Notes: a model not told the origin generated them from the sequence alone. A DNA stretch of 64,000 bases from Burkholderiales bacterium RIFCSPLOWO2_12_FULL_65_40 (GCA_001770955.1 MESL01000002.1:49593-113592); one strand, 5' to 3'; positions 54,088 to 63,329 are shown, counted from the stretch's first letter. Made by a program: numbers and translations.

Positions 54088-54612
54088 TCAGGGCAGCCAT
54101 CGCTTCAACGCCGCTTCCTCGGGTACTCCGATGCTGCGCTGGATCCCTCCGTCACGCCCGAGCAAAACGATGTAGGGCGTGACATTCGGCCATTTCGGGT
54201 CCACGCTCTGGCGAATGGCCGATTCGAAGCCCTCGAAGGTGTAGAGCCGGGTGGCCCCGACGTAATGGCTTGCATGCTCCAGAGCCGCTTTGCCCTGCAC
54301 ATCCATCAGCACCACCACCAGTTCCACGGGCCGGCGTGCCTGCATGACAAAGGCCATCACCTTTTCAAAAGCATCCGGACAGCTGGGGCAATACGTGGTC
54401 GTGAAAATATAGGCCGCCGGACGGGGGCCCTTCTCCACGAGCCGCGCCCAGGTCGTCTCGTCGAAACGCAGGACGGAATTGAGCGTAACACGGTTCTTCC
54501 TGCCCGATTGCGCCATCAGCGGGGTTGCCCATGCCGACAGCACCATGGCTGCCGAAGCCACCATCACGGTGCGCCGCCCGAGGAGCTGCACCGGTTTAAA
54601 ACGTGATTTCAT
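54088..54612 (-). CDS. Exported thioredoxin-like protein with CPSC motif
   Basis: This encodes 174 residues. A signal sequence with RR near the start (GRRTVMVASAAMVLSAWATPLMAQ) may be twin-arginine-like. The thioredoxin-like fold contains TTTYCPSCPDAFEKV, a CxxC redox site with a CPSC sequence, and ends GVPEEAALKRWLP. It is likely a periplasmic thiol oxidoreductase or metal chaperone (Sco/TlpA-like). The gene overlaps the end of the Asp-box protein gene by 17 bp, so both are in one operon with the TonB receptor. Confidence 0.75.
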   Translation of the reverse strand: MKSRFKPVQLLGRRTVMVASAAMVLSAWATPLMAQSGRKNRVTLNSVLRFDETTWARLVEKGPRPAAYIFTTTYCPSCPDAFEKVMAFVMQARRPVELVVVLMDVQGKAALEHASHYVGATRLYTFEGFESAIRQSVDPKWPNVTPYIVLLGRDGGIQRSIGVPEEAALKRWLP

Positions 54613-55879
54613 ACACCTTCACCTCTACTGCATTGCGCCACACCACCACCATGCGCAGACCGTTCTGCACCAGGCGCGGAAAATCATTATGGCCTTCCGT
54701 CTGGCCCAGCACCTGCTCCCGGAACGTCTGCCCGCCGTCCTCGGACAGCCAAGCCTTGAGCGTGCTGAGCTTTCCATCGGTACTGCGCCAGACCACCGCC
54801 ACCCGCTGTCCGTGCGCTGCGACATCGGCATGCTCTGCGCGTTCATCCGGGATCTGCCGCACCGTATCGGCCCGGGGGGTGCCATCGGGCTCCAGCCTGG
54901 CATAGCGTACCGCCGCCACATTCTCGCCCCCTTGCGGGCGAATGCCGAACCAGACGGCATGAAAACCCTCCTGCGCCGCTGCCAGACCCGGGCCGTGGTG
55001 GGGGCAGGCATCCACGCGCCACTCATCGTATGTCGCCCGCACGATGGGGGCCGTGGTGTCGCCCCGCAGCACGGCAAACGCGTGATCGCGCACATTGGGC
55101 GCAAACACATGCCGCCACATGGCCCGCATCACACCATCGGCACCCAGCCCCAGGGCAATGCGGCAGCACTCGCAGGAGTGGTCAGCCACCTTGATGTCCG
55201 GGCCGAAGGTTGCCCCCCCATCGGTGGAGGTGTTGCGGTAGATGGCAGCCCCCCGGTAGGTGGATTTTTGGCCCACCCGGGGCGCCAGCTCCTGGTCCCG
55301 CTTGTCGATCCAGACCGTGTGCAGGACGCCCTGGCGATCAAAAGCCACCGACTCGAAACGGTGGGTGATGACCTGGCGGTCGGCGTGCACGGTGAACGGT
55401 GGCGCAAACGTCTTGCCGGCATCCACCGAGCGCAGCATGCGCACATGGCCGGTGAAGGGCTTGGACAGCACCTGTGTGTAGGCGATCAGCACCGTGCCCC
55501 GAGGCCCGAACAGCAGTTTCGGCCGGTTCTCGCCATCGGCGGAGATCACATCGTCCGCCGTGTCCAGCAGGCGCGGTGCACTCCATGGAGTGGTGCCCTT
55601 GCCGGCGGGCATGGGCGCCGTCTGAAGATACAGGCGCCCCTGTGCATTCAGGGCGACCAGCCACAAAGTACCGTCCGGCGCCACTGCGGCACCCACGCCG
55701 AGTTGCGGGCGGGGTGCGCGCACGGCAGGCCTGGCCGCCGCCGGGGCCGGGGCCGCGGACATCGTTGCCGGTGGCGCGGCGGGCACAGGCTGTGCCACGC
55801 CGGCGCCGCACCACACCAGCAGCGCGGCGCCCAGCGCCAACACGCTGCGTGCGCGGAAGTTGATCGAGGGAAACGACAT
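54596..55879 (-). CDS. Exported Asp-box (sialidase-like) beta-propeller protein with CxCC motif
   Basis: This encodes 427 residues. A signal peptide (LVWCGAGVAQ; possibly lipidated at the internal Cys) and an Ala/Pro linker are followed by a six-bladed-type propeller: Asp boxes SVDAGKTFAPP, STDGGATFGP and SEDGGQTF are visible. HSCECCRIAL holds an unusual Cys cluster that could bind a metal. I see no sialidase Arg triad, so enzymatic sialidase activity is doubtful. The neighbours (TonB receptor, DUF2946 protein, thioredoxin-like protein) suggest a role in metal, possibly copper, acquisition. Confidence 0.72.
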   Translation of the reverse strand: MSFPSINFRARSVLALGAALLVWCGAGVAQPVPAAPPATMSAAPAPAAARPAVRAPRPQLGVGAAVAPDGTLWLVALNAQGRLYLQTAPMPAGKGTTPWSAPRLLDTADDVISADGENRPKLLFGPRGTVLIAYTQVLSKPFTGHVRMLRSVDAGKTFAPPFTVHADRQVITHRFESVAFDRQGVLHTVWIDKRDQELAPRVGQKSTYRGAAIYRNTSTDGGATFGPDIKVADHSCECCRIALGLGADGVMRAMWRHVFAPNVRDHAFAVLRGDTTAPIVRATYDEWRVDACPHHGPGLAAAQEGFHAVWFGIRPQGGENVAAVRYARLEPDGTPRADTVRQIPDERAEHADVAAHGQRVAVVWRSTDGKLSTLKAWLSEDGGQTFREQVLGQTEGHNDFPRLVQNGLRMVVVWRNAVEVKVYEITF

Positions 55880-55923
55880 AGGGCTCCTTTACATCCGGTT
55901 CGGCACGGGTGCCGCACGGGGTT

Positions 55924-58245
55924 TCACTTCATGCTGTAGCGCAATTCGGTCTGCACGGAGCGCTGGGGCAGGGTGTGCGCCTGCCAGGACTTCTGGTTGG
56001 TGACATTGTTGACGCCCAGAGCCCATTCCCAATGCGGAGCAAACTTCCAGACGGCCTTGAGGTCGAGCTGGTTCACACGCGAGACACCCCCATAGGTATC
56101 GGGATTGCTGTCGATGTTCAGTTCGGTGTTGTACGCCGGGCCGCTCCAGCGCCAGGCCGCACCGAACAGCCACTGGGCGTTGGGCCGGTAGCTGGCCTGC
56201 ACGGCATACCGCTGCCTCGGGATGCGCAGCCACTGCTTGCCCACCTGCGCCGGGTTGGCCGCATTGGCCTTGACCACGGCGTCGGTCCAGGTGGCGCTGC
56301 CGCCCATATCGAGTCCCCGGACACCGACATCACGGGCCTGCCAGACCATTTCGATCCCCTGGGTCAGCACGCGGTCGACATTGCTCACGCGGGTCACCGA
56401 GGGCGTGACGGTGCTGTCGGTCTGGCGCAGGATGGTGTCTTTCACGTCATCACGGAAGTAGCTCGTGCGCAGCCAGTGCTCGCCCCAGAATTTCTCGGCG
56501 GCCAGTTCGAACGAGCGCGACACTTCGGGGCGCAGGTTCGGGTCGCTGGTGGTGATGTTGCTGCCGGTCTTGGTTCCGTTGAACAATTCGTCCACATTGG
56601 GGAAACGCACGCCACGCCCCCAGCTGGCACGCAGCAGCAGATCGTCGGCCGCCGTCCAGGCCAGAGACAGCTTGGGACTGGTGGCGTGCAGGGTGCGCCG
56701 GGCGAACCCCACCTGGGCCACCGGTGGGCCGGCAAAATACTGCGCGCCGTTGTAGGCCTCGAAGCTTTCAAAGCGCACCCCCGAGGTCAACACCCAATCG
56801 GGCGTGATCTTCCAGGCGTCCTGGCCATAGAGCGCAGTGATGGTGGTGGTTCCGGCGTAGCTCTGGTTCAGCGTGGTTTCAGTATGGCGCCAGTCGCTGG
56901 CGTTGTTCACCACATTGTCCAGCTGGTACTGGTTGCGGTGCAGGCCGAACACCAGGGCATGGCGGCCACCTCCCCAGTCCCCGGCGGTCGGGGTGTAGGT
57001 CGATTGCAGCTCCATCGTGTTCCAGCCGGTGCCGTCGCGCCGCGTGACGGTGCCCGCCCCCCCCAGGTTGGCCAGCGGCGGCGGCGCACCGGCCTCGCGC
57101 AGCGCATCCTTGAGCATCTGGTACTGGGTGAGCATCGCCGACGCATTCCAGCCGGTAGCGTTGCGCGTCTTCCAGGTGGCTCCCAGCTGGCGGTGCAGTT
57201 CGTCACGCTGGCTCGGAGCAAAGGCGCTGGCGCCCAGGTTGAAGCGGTTGACGCCATCGTTGACCACGCCGCTCCAGACCGGCTGGCCTGCTGCATCACG
57301 CAGATAGGTCATGGTGCGCACGGTGCTGTTGCTGCGCCAGACGGAGATGCGGCCCTCGATCTCCTGGATGGCCGAGATGTCGTAACCCAGCCGCAGATTG
57401 AGGGTGTCCTGCCGGCTGCGGTCGATTCCCGTGGGGCCGAAGATCGCGCGCTCGCGGCCCTGCGGGTCGCGGTCATACTGGAGGCCCGTGACCCGCACCC
57501 CGGAGGTGGGTGCGGCAAAGGCTCCGGCCGTCGCGCCACGCACGGCATTGGCATACCCCATGGCGTGGCCCGCGCTGTCCTGGTGCTGCACGCCCAGCAC
57601 GTACCACAGCCCAGAGTCCAGCCGCGAGGCCATGCGCGCCGACAACTGCCTGCTGCCATAGCCCTCGCTCGTGCCGTATTCGTCAAAACTCTGGTGGTTG
57701 TATTTGACGCTGGCCGAGGCCTCGAACCCCTTGGGCTTGCGCTCGGTCACGACCATGGTGGTGCCGATGGAGTTGCCCGGATAGATAGCAGAATACGGGC
57801 CATACAGGGCATCGACCCGCTCGATGGCCTCGACATTGATCATGTTCCAGCGCGGCGCATCGAAACGGCCCAGGAAGTTCGAGATCAGGTAGCCATCCAG
57901 ATACACCAGCGCGCGGCCCGGCTGCAGGGTGCCAAAGCTGCGTCCGCCCACGTTGGCATTGCGGTCGCCCAGGTAGCGCTTGCGGACGGTGGTGCTGGGC
58001 AGCAAGGCTGCAGCGTCCTCGGGATTGAAAATATTCTGCTCTTCCAGATCGCGTGCGGTCTTGCTGGCGGTGCTGTTGGGCAGGTGGGGATCGAGCTGCG
58101 AGCGTGTCTCGGTCACGCTGATGGTTTGCAGCTGGGACTCGGTGGCGACGCCCTGGGCCAGAACGACAGCAGGCATCAGGGCCAGAGCGGCCGACAAGGG
58201 GCGCAGACGCGAGGCCGCGCCCGACAAATAACGGTGGTTTTGCAC
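55924..58245 (-). CDS. TonB-dependent outer membrane receptor
   Basis: This encodes 773 residues. A signal peptide ends near VLAQG. TonB box-like LQTISVTETRS is followed by the plug domain (about 60-170: GGRSFGTLQPGRALVYLDGYL, ERVDALYGPYSAIYPGNSIG) and a 22-strand-type barrel ending in the aromatic-poor RYSMK. The start is GTG at 58245 with GGAG five bases before it. It is the first gene of the set TonB receptor, Asp-box protein, thioredoxin-like protein. The ligand is unknown; the DUF2946 gene just upstream hints at copper. A copy of the mini-repeat lies directly upstream of it. Confidence 0.88.
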   Translation of the reverse strand: MQNHRYLSGAASRLRPLSAALALMPAVVLAQGVATESQLQTISVTETRSQLDPHLPNSTASKTARDLEEQNIFNPEDAAALLPSTTVRKRYLGDRNANVGGRSFGTLQPGRALVYLDGYLISNFLGRFDAPRWNMINVEAIERVDALYGPYSAIYPGNSIGTTMVVTERKPKGFEASASVKYNHQSFDEYGTSEGYGSRQLSARMASRLDSGLWYVLGVQHQDSAGHAMGYANAVRGATAGAFAAPTSGVRVTGLQYDRDPQGRERAIFGPTGIDRSRQDTLNLRLGYDISAIQEIEGRISVWRSNSTVRTMTYLRDAAGQPVWSGVVNDGVNRFNLGASAFAPSQRDELHRQLGATWKTRNATGWNASAMLTQYQMLKDALREAGAPPPLANLGGAGTVTRRDGTGWNTMELQSTYTPTAGDWGGGRHALVFGLHRNQYQLDNVVNNASDWRHTETTLNQSYAGTTTITALYGQDAWKITPDWVLTSGVRFESFEAYNGAQYFAGPPVAQVGFARRTLHATSPKLSLAWTAADDLLLRASWGRGVRFPNVDELFNGTKTGSNITTSDPNLRPEVSRSFELAAEKFWGEHWLRTSYFRDDVKDTILRQTDSTVTPSVTRVSNVDRVLTQGIEMVWQARDVGVRGLDMGGSATWTDAVVKANAANPAQVGKQWLRIPRQRYAVQASYRPNAQWLFGAAWRWSGPAYNTELNIDSNPDTYGGVSRVNQLDLKAVWKFAPHWEWALGVNNVTNQKSWQAHTLPQRSVQTELRYSMK

Positions 58246-58261
58246 AACAACTCCATAAGCA

Positions 58262-58315
58262 TTAAATCGGCATCAAACGCTTATGATCAAAGCGCCAGAT
58301 GCTACAAAATCAATA
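58262..58315 (-). repeat. Palindromic mini-repeat copy D, between TonB receptor and DUF2946 genes
   Basis: On the minus strand GTAGCATCTGGCGC, TTTGATCATAAGCG and TTTGATGCCGATTTAATG match the order of the other copies. It supplies the TAG stop and the last few codons of the DUF2946 gene and lies 17 bp before the TonB receptor start, so it may contribute to that 5' leader. Confidence 0.6.
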
Positions 58316-58712
58316 GCTCATGAACCGCAGGTGGCCCCCGGGGCCGGGGTGCCAGTGCGGCGATCGCAGGCCGGGCCACAGGCGCACGCCCCACGGGCAC
58401 CGGATGCCGATCGGGCGCCCACCGAAAAACGTCCGCATCGGCCCGCACCGGGGCGGCGGGGGCATTGGCCAGCAGGCACCAGAGACATTCCGCCATCGGC
58501 ACCCCGGTGCCCGTCTCCGTGTCCTGCGCTGCCGTGCCATGCGCATCCACCCAGGCCATGCCGGTGCTGGTGCACACCTCCAAGGCACCGGAAGTGCCTC
58601 CCTCCATCGCACGCGACACCACCGGCGTGACGGCACCGAACACGGCCAGCAGCAAGGCCAGCCAGATCCATCGGGCGTTGCGCAGCACAGCGAGGGGGGT
58701 TTGCAAAGGCAT
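58302..58712 (-). CDS. DUF2946 family small exported/membrane protein
   Basis: This encodes 136 residues from the ATG at 58712 (a GTG at 58739 is possible). One hydrophobic helix (WIWLALLLAVFGAVTPVVSRA) is followed by CTSTGMAWV and CLWCLLAN, the Cys pairs of DUF2946, and the family-typical C-terminal RGPP. The stop comes from the mini-repeat. DUF2946 proteins occur near copper-related TonB receptors and are predicted to be periplasmic metal-binding; this is family context, not proof. Confidence 0.75.
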   Translation of the reverse strand: MPLQTPLAVLRNARWIWLALLLAVFGAVTPVVSRAMEGGTSGALEVCTSTGMAWVDAHGTAAQDTETGTGVPMAECLWCLLANAPAAPVRADADVFRWAPDRHPVPVGRAPVARPAIAALAPRPRGPPAVHELLIL

Positions 58713-58877
58713 GGGCCGGGTGGGGTGTACGGATCGCACGGCCTGCAGGGAAGCCGTCGGATCGCATTCTAGGGCCGCGTGCGCGCTGCCATGCCGTGGC
58801 CGGTTTGTCCTGCATCAGCCGCACCAGAAATACCTGCACTGGCCAACGGCGCTTGGCATTGTCAGTACCATCGACGG

Positions 58878-60959
58878 ATGATCCCTGTGCATACCCTGCC
58901 CTCTGAATCTCAGGCCGGCATCCCCCCGACCACCCGCCAGGTGCGCGGCGCCTGCCCGCACGACTGCCCCGACACCTGCGCCCTGCTCACCACCGTGGAG
59001 AACGGCGTGGCCACGCGCGTGCAGGGCAATCCGGCGCACGCGCAGACCGGCGGCGTGCTCTGCGCTAAGGTGTCCAAATACCCCGAGCGCACTTACCACG
59101 CCGAGCGCATCCTCACGCCCCTCAAGCGCAGCGGCCCCAAGGGCAGCGGGCAGTTCACACCCGTGAGCTGGGACGAGGCACTTTCCGACATCGCCGCGCG
59201 CCTGGGCGCGATCGCCGCGCGCGACCCGCAGGCCATCCAGCCCTACAGCTACGCCGGCACCATGGGCCTGGTGCAGGGCGAGAGCATGGACCGGCGCTTC
59301 TTCCACCGCCTGGGGGCCTCCTTCCTGGACCGCACCATCTGCGCCACGGCGGGCGGCGAGGGCCTGGTGCACACGCTGGGCGGCAAGGTGGGCATGAAGG
59401 TGGAGTTCTTTGCCGAATCCAAGCTCATCCTCATCTGGGGCAGCAACTCGATTGGCAGCAACCTGCATTTCTGGCGCATCGCCCAGCAGGCCAAGCGAGA
59501 CGGCGCCAAGCTCGTGTGCATCGACCCGCGCAAGAGCGAAACCGCCGAGAAATGCCACGAGCACATCCAGCTCCTGCCCGGCACCGATAGCGCGCTGGCA
59601 CTGGCGCTGATGCACGAACTCATCACCCACGGCTGGCTGGACCACGATTACATCGCGCGCCACACAGTGGGCTGGGAAAAACTGCGCGAGCGTGCCCTGC
59701 AATGGCCGCCCGAGCGCGCCGCGCAGGTGTGCGGCGTGCCGGTGGAGCAGATCCGCCAGCTCGCGCGCGATTACGGCACCACCCAGCCCGCCGCCATCCG
59801 CCTGAACTACGGCATGCAGCGCGTGCACGGCGGCGCCAACGCGGTGCGCGCCGTCGCCTGCCTGCCCGCCCTCACGGGCGCCTGGCGGCACCGCGCGGGC
59901 GGCGTGCTGCTGTCCAGCTCGGGCAGCTTCCCGGTGGACCGCGCCGCGCTGCAGCGCCCGGACCTGCTGGCCGGCCGCAGCCCGCGCACCATCAACATGG
60001 TGACGATTGGCGACGACCTGTTGCGCGAATCCTCGCCCGCCTTCGGCCCCAAGATCGAGGCCCTGGTGGTCTACAACAGCAACCCCGTGGCCGTGGCGCC
60101 CGAATCGGGCAAGGTGGTGCAGGGCTTCGCGCGCGAGGACCTGTTCACCGTGGTGCTGGAGCATTTCCAGACCGACACCGCCGACTACGCTGATTACGTT
60201 TTGCCCGCCACCACGCAACTCGAACACTGGGACGTGCACCTGGCTTACGGCCACACCGACGTGCTGCTGAACCAGCCCGCCGTGGCCCCGCTGGGCCAGG
60301 CGCGCAGCAACACCCAGGTGTTCCGCGACCTGGCAGCACGCATGGGTTTCACCGAGTCCTGCTTCCAGGACAGCGACGAGCAGCTCTGCCGCCAGGCCTA
60401 TGGCGCCAAGGTGGACTTCAACCAACTGCTGGAACAGGGCTTTGCCCCGCTGGGCGGGCCGGACGCGCCGTTTGCCGAAGGGGGCTTTCCCACACCCTCA
60501 GGCAAGTGCGAGTTCTTCAGCGAGCGCCTGGCCGCGCAGGGCCTGGACGGCCTGCCCGACCATGTGCCCAACCACGAGGCCGCCGGCACCTCTGCACAGT
60601 ACCCGCTGGCCATGATCTCGCCGCCGGCGCGTAACTTCCTCAACTCGACCTTCGTCAACATCAAAAGCCTGCGCGACATCGAGGGCCGCCCGCTGCTGGA
60701 GATCCACCCGCAGGACGCGGCCGCGCGCGGCATCCAGGACGGCAGCGTGGTGCGCGTGTTCAACGGCCGGGGCAGCTACCGCTGCCACGCCCATGTGAGC
60801 GAGCGCGCCCGGCCCGGCGTGGTGAATGGCCTGGGCATCTGGTGGCGCAAGCTCGGCATGGACGGCAGCAATGTGAACGAGCTGACCAGTCAGGCGCTGA
60901 CCGACCTGGGGCGCGGGCCGACGTTTTATGACTGCCTGGTGGAAGTGGAAGCCGGCTGA
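58878..60959 (+). CDS. Molybdopterin oxidoreductase (bis-MGD family, one [4Fe-4S])
   Basis: This encodes 693 residues. GACPHDCPDTCALL plus GVLCAKV gives the N-terminal [4Fe-4S] ligands. The Mo-bis-MGD domains carry 'PYSYAGTMGLVQGE', 'LILIWGSNSIGSNLHFW', 'DPRKSETAEKC' and 'LVVYNSNPVAVAPESGK', with the dinucleotide-binding domain at the C-terminus (about 580-690). No twin-arginine signal is visible, so it is probably cytoplasmic. The subfamily is not one of the standard nitrate, formate or DMSO reductases; the substrate is unknown. The start ATG at 58878 follows CGACGG. Confidence 0.85.
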   Translation: MIPVHTLPSESQAGIPPTTRQVRGACPHDCPDTCALLTTVENGVATRVQGNPAHAQTGGVLCAKVSKYPERTYHAERILTPLKRSGPKGSGQFTPVSWDEALSDIAARLGAIAARDPQAIQPYSYAGTMGLVQGESMDRRFFHRLGASFLDRTICATAGGEGLVHTLGGKVGMKVEFFAESKLILIWGSNSIGSNLHFWRIAQQAKRDGAKLVCIDPRKSETAEKCHEHIQLLPGTDSALALALMHELITHGWLDHDYIARHTVGWEKLRERALQWPPERAAQVCGVPVEQIRQLARDYGTTQPAAIRLNYGMQRVHGGANAVRAVACLPALTGAWRHRAGGVLLSSSGSFPVDRAALQRPDLLAGRSPRTINMVTIGDDLLRESSPAFGPKIEALVVYNSNPVAVAPESGKVVQGFAREDLFTVVLEHFQTDTADYADYVLPATTQLEHWDVHLAYGHTDVLLNQPAVAPLGQARSNTQVFRDLAARMGFTESCFQDSDEQLCRQAYGAKVDFNQLLEQGFAPLGGPDAPFAEGGFPTPSGKCEFFSERLAAQGLDGLPDHVPNHEAAGTSAQYPLAMISPPARNFLNSTFVNIKSLRDIEGRPLLEIHPQDAAARGIQDGSVVRVFNGRGSYRCHAHVSERARPGVVNGLGIWWRKLGMDGSNVNELTSQALTDLGRGPTFYDCLVEVEAG

Positions 60960-60964
60960 ACGCT

Positions 60965-61024
60965 ATTGAATATATAGCTTGATGCGCATTACCATCCTAG
61001 CCTGGAGCCGTATTTCTCTCAAAA
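60965..61024 (+). repeat. Palindromic mini-repeat copy E, between molybdopterin oxidoreductase and FAH genes
   Basis: An AT-rich block reads TATAGCTTGATGCGC, ATTACCATCC, TAGCCTGGAGCCG, TATTTCTCTC, in the same order as the other copies but more degenerate. It occupies the 80-bp gap just after the oxidoreductase stop. Copies between genes and in genes share their orientation relative to the AGCT block. Confidence 0.55.
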
Positions 61025-61039
61025 GTGCACCGGCGGGCG

Positions 61040-62035
61040 CTACTCCGTACTTTCGGCCAGGACAGCCACTGTCTGGTCGATGGCGCCGCACAGGCTGAGC
61101 CCATCGCGGCCCCTCATCTCGATGCGCACGGTGTCGCCGGCCTGCAGGTAGCCGGTGGAGGGTTGGCCGTCCTGCAGCGTCTCCAGGCAGCGCTTCTCGG
61201 CAATGCTGGCGTAGCCCTTGGCGCCGTCCTTCTGGCCCACCGGGCCGCTGCAGACGATGCTGCCGGCACGCAGGTGGCGCGTCTGGCAGGCCTGCGCGAT
61301 GAGCTGGCCGAAGTGGAAGTCCATGCCTTCGCCGGCATCGCACAGGCCGACCTTTCGGCCGTTCCAGGTCGTCTGCAGCGTGAGCAGCACGCGGCCCGGT
61401 TCCCAGGCAGCGCCCAGTTCGTCGAGCGTCACGGCCACGGGGCTGAAGGCAGTGGCCGGGCGGCTTTGCAGCGGGCCTTGGCCGCGTTCGCGCTCCAGGG
61501 GTTCAAGGCTGCGCAGCGCCACGGTGTTGGCCAGCATCACCAGGCGCACGCCGTCAAGCGCCTGCGCCGGTGTGCTGCCGCGCAGCACGTCGCCCGTGAC
61601 CACGGCCAGCCCGGCGCCAAAGTCGATGCCCATGGCCTCGCTGGGCGCCACGATGTCGTCGCAGGGCCCCGCACAACCATCGCTGGCTGCCTGGTGCAGC
61701 AGCGGCGTGCGGCGCTGGGCCTCGGGCAACCCGGCACCGCGCGCCTGGCATTCCCGCTCGGCATGGTGCAGAGAGGCCCGGCCCTCCAGGCACTGGTAGG
61801 CGCGCGGCAGCGGCGCCAGGCACTGGCGGGGATCGAAGGGAAACGCATGGCGCGCGCGGCCGGCATTGAGGCTGTCGTACAAGTCCTGCAACTGGGGCGA
61901 AAGAAAGCCCCAGTCGTCGAGCACCTGCTGCAGGCGGTGCGCGATGCCGGTAGCGTAGTGGGCCGTACCCAGGTCGCGCGAGACTACCACCAGTTGGCCG
62001 TCGCGGGAACCATCCTTGAGGGTGGCAAATTTCAT
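61040..62035 (-). CDS. Fumarylacetoacetate hydrolase family protein
   Basis: This encodes 331 residues. MKFATLKDGSRDGQLVVVS opens the family N-terminus; 'FSPVAVTLDELGAAW', 'FGQLIAQACQTRHLRAGS' and 'SGPVGQKDGAKGYAS' are conserved FAH-fold segments that hold the divalent metal. The activity may be fumarylacetoacetate hydrolysis or another C-C bond cleavage. The ATG at 62035 is chosen because it gives the family start; the open frame extends further upstream without coding character. It is divergent from the DUF3108 gene. Confidence 0.85.
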   Translation of the reverse strand: MKFATLKDGSRDGQLVVVSRDLGTAHYATGIAHRLQQVLDDWGFLSPQLQDLYDSLNAGRARHAFPFDPRQCLAPLPRAYQCLEGRASLHHAERECQARGAGLPEAQRRTPLLHQAASDGCAGPCDDIVAPSEAMGIDFGAGLAVVTGDVLRGSTPAQALDGVRLVMLANTVALRSLEPLERERGQGPLQSRPATAFSPVAVTLDELGAAWEPGRVLLTLQTTWNGRKVGLCDAGEGMDFHFGQLIAQACQTRHLRAGSIVCSGPVGQKDGAKGYASIAEKRCLETLQDGQPSTGYLQAGDTVRIEMRGRDGLSLCGAIDQTVAVLAESTE

Positions 62036-62173
62036 GGCGTGGGTGCGTTGTGGGGGTGAAGGGCTCGGCAACGCGGCAGGAGGAGATGCCACGGCACGCG
62101 GGATTCTAGGGCAGCTCCAAGCGGCCGCAACGCGCCGTCGGTTACCCTCGTGCCTGATTCTCTGGCCGATTGC

Positions 62174-63304
62174 ATGATTCCCCCCCGCCCCCTGCTGCTG
62201 ATCACCGCCCTGGTGCTGGCCCTGCACGCCCTGGTGCTGGGCGGTGCCCTGCCGCACGGGTCGGCCCCAGCGGCCGAGGCGCCCCTGGCCTTTGCCACGC
62301 GCACCATCGCCGCGCCACCGCCCGCACCCTCCCCGCGCAAGGCCGAGGCAGAATCGCCCCCCCCAGCACAGCCCGCGCCGCGCAAAAAACCCCGCCCGAA
62401 ACCCGCCATGCAGGAGGGCCCCACCGTGGCCGCCAGCCCCCTGTTCCCGGCCTCCGCCAGCGAGGCAGAGCCGCCCCCCGAGCCTGCGACGCCCTCCGGC
62501 GACGCCAGCGCCCCAGAGCCCCCCCCTTTGACAACAGTGGCAGAAACCGGGGCACCGCCCCCCGCCAACCCCGAGCCCAGCGACACCCCGGCCACCCAGG
62601 GCAGTGCCATCGCCATCACGCCCCCCGGCACCGCCGAGGGCACGGGAAGCCCGCAGCCGCCCGCCGTGCGCATTCCGGCACCCGTGCGCCTGGGCTTTGA
62701 CGTCACGGGCCAGGCCAAAGGCTTCCAGTACAGCGCCCGGGCCGAATTGCTGTGGCAGCACGACGGCCAGCAATACCAGGCACGGCAGGAAATCAGCGTG
62801 CTGTTCCTCGGCTCGCGCTCGCAGACCAGCGTGGGCGAGATCACGCCCCTGGGCCTGCAACCCCGGCGCTTTGGCGACCGCTCGCGCAGCGAGCAGGCGG
62901 CGCACTTCGATTTCGCCCTGGGGCGCGTGAGTTTCAGCGCCAACACGCCGCCCGCCACGGTCGCGCCGGGGGCACAGGACCGGCTCAGCGTTTTTCTGCA
63001 GCTCGGTGCCCTGCTCTCGGCGGCACCGGAGCGCTTTGCGGTGGGCACGCGCATCAGCATTCCGACCGTGAGCGCACGCGCCGCCGACACCTGGACTTTC
63101 ACCGTCGAGGGCGAGGAAACCCTGGAGCTGCCCATCGGCACGGTGCAGGCCGTGCAGCTGCAACGCCTGCCCCGCCGCGACTATGACCAGAAGGCGCAGG
63201 TCTGGCTGGCACCGGAGCTAGGCTACCTGCCCGTGCGCATCCGCATCACCCAGACCAGCGGCGACTTCGCCGAACTGAGCCTGCGCAGCCGCGCAACACC
63301 TTGA
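62174..63304 (+). CDS. DUF3108 domain protein with Pro/Ala-rich linker
   Basis: This encodes 376 residues. MIPPRPLLLITALVLALHALVLGG is a TonB-like N-terminal anchor, followed by about 150 residues rich in Pro, Ala and Glu (62300-62660). The C-terminal DUF3108 domain (about 180-370) includes FDVTGQAKGFQYSARAELLW, 'YQARQEISVLFLGSRSQTS', 'RIRITQTSGDFAELSLR'. It is probably anchored in the inner membrane with a periplasmic beta domain. The function is unknown. The ATG at 62174 gives the hydrophobic N-terminus; an in-frame GTG lies 24 bp upstream. Confidence 0.8.
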   Translation: MIPPRPLLLITALVLALHALVLGGALPHGSAPAAEAPLAFATRTIAAPPPAPSPRKAEAESPPPAQPAPRKKPRPKPAMQEGPTVAASPLFPASASEAEPPPEPATPSGDASAPEPPPLTTVAETGAPPPANPEPSDTPATQGSAIAITPPGTAEGTGSPQPPAVRIPAPVRLGFDVTGQAKGFQYSARAELLWQHDGQQYQARQEISVLFLGSRSQTSVGEITPLGLQPRRFGDRSRSEQAAHFDFALGRVSFSANTPPATVAPGAQDRLSVFLQLGALLSAAPERFAVGTRISIPTVSARAADTWTFTVEGEETLELPIGTVQAVQLQRLPRRDYDQKAQVWLAPELGYLPVRIRITQTSGDFAELSLRSRATP

Positions 63305-63329
63305 GACACCCCCCTGTGGCCCTTGCGCG

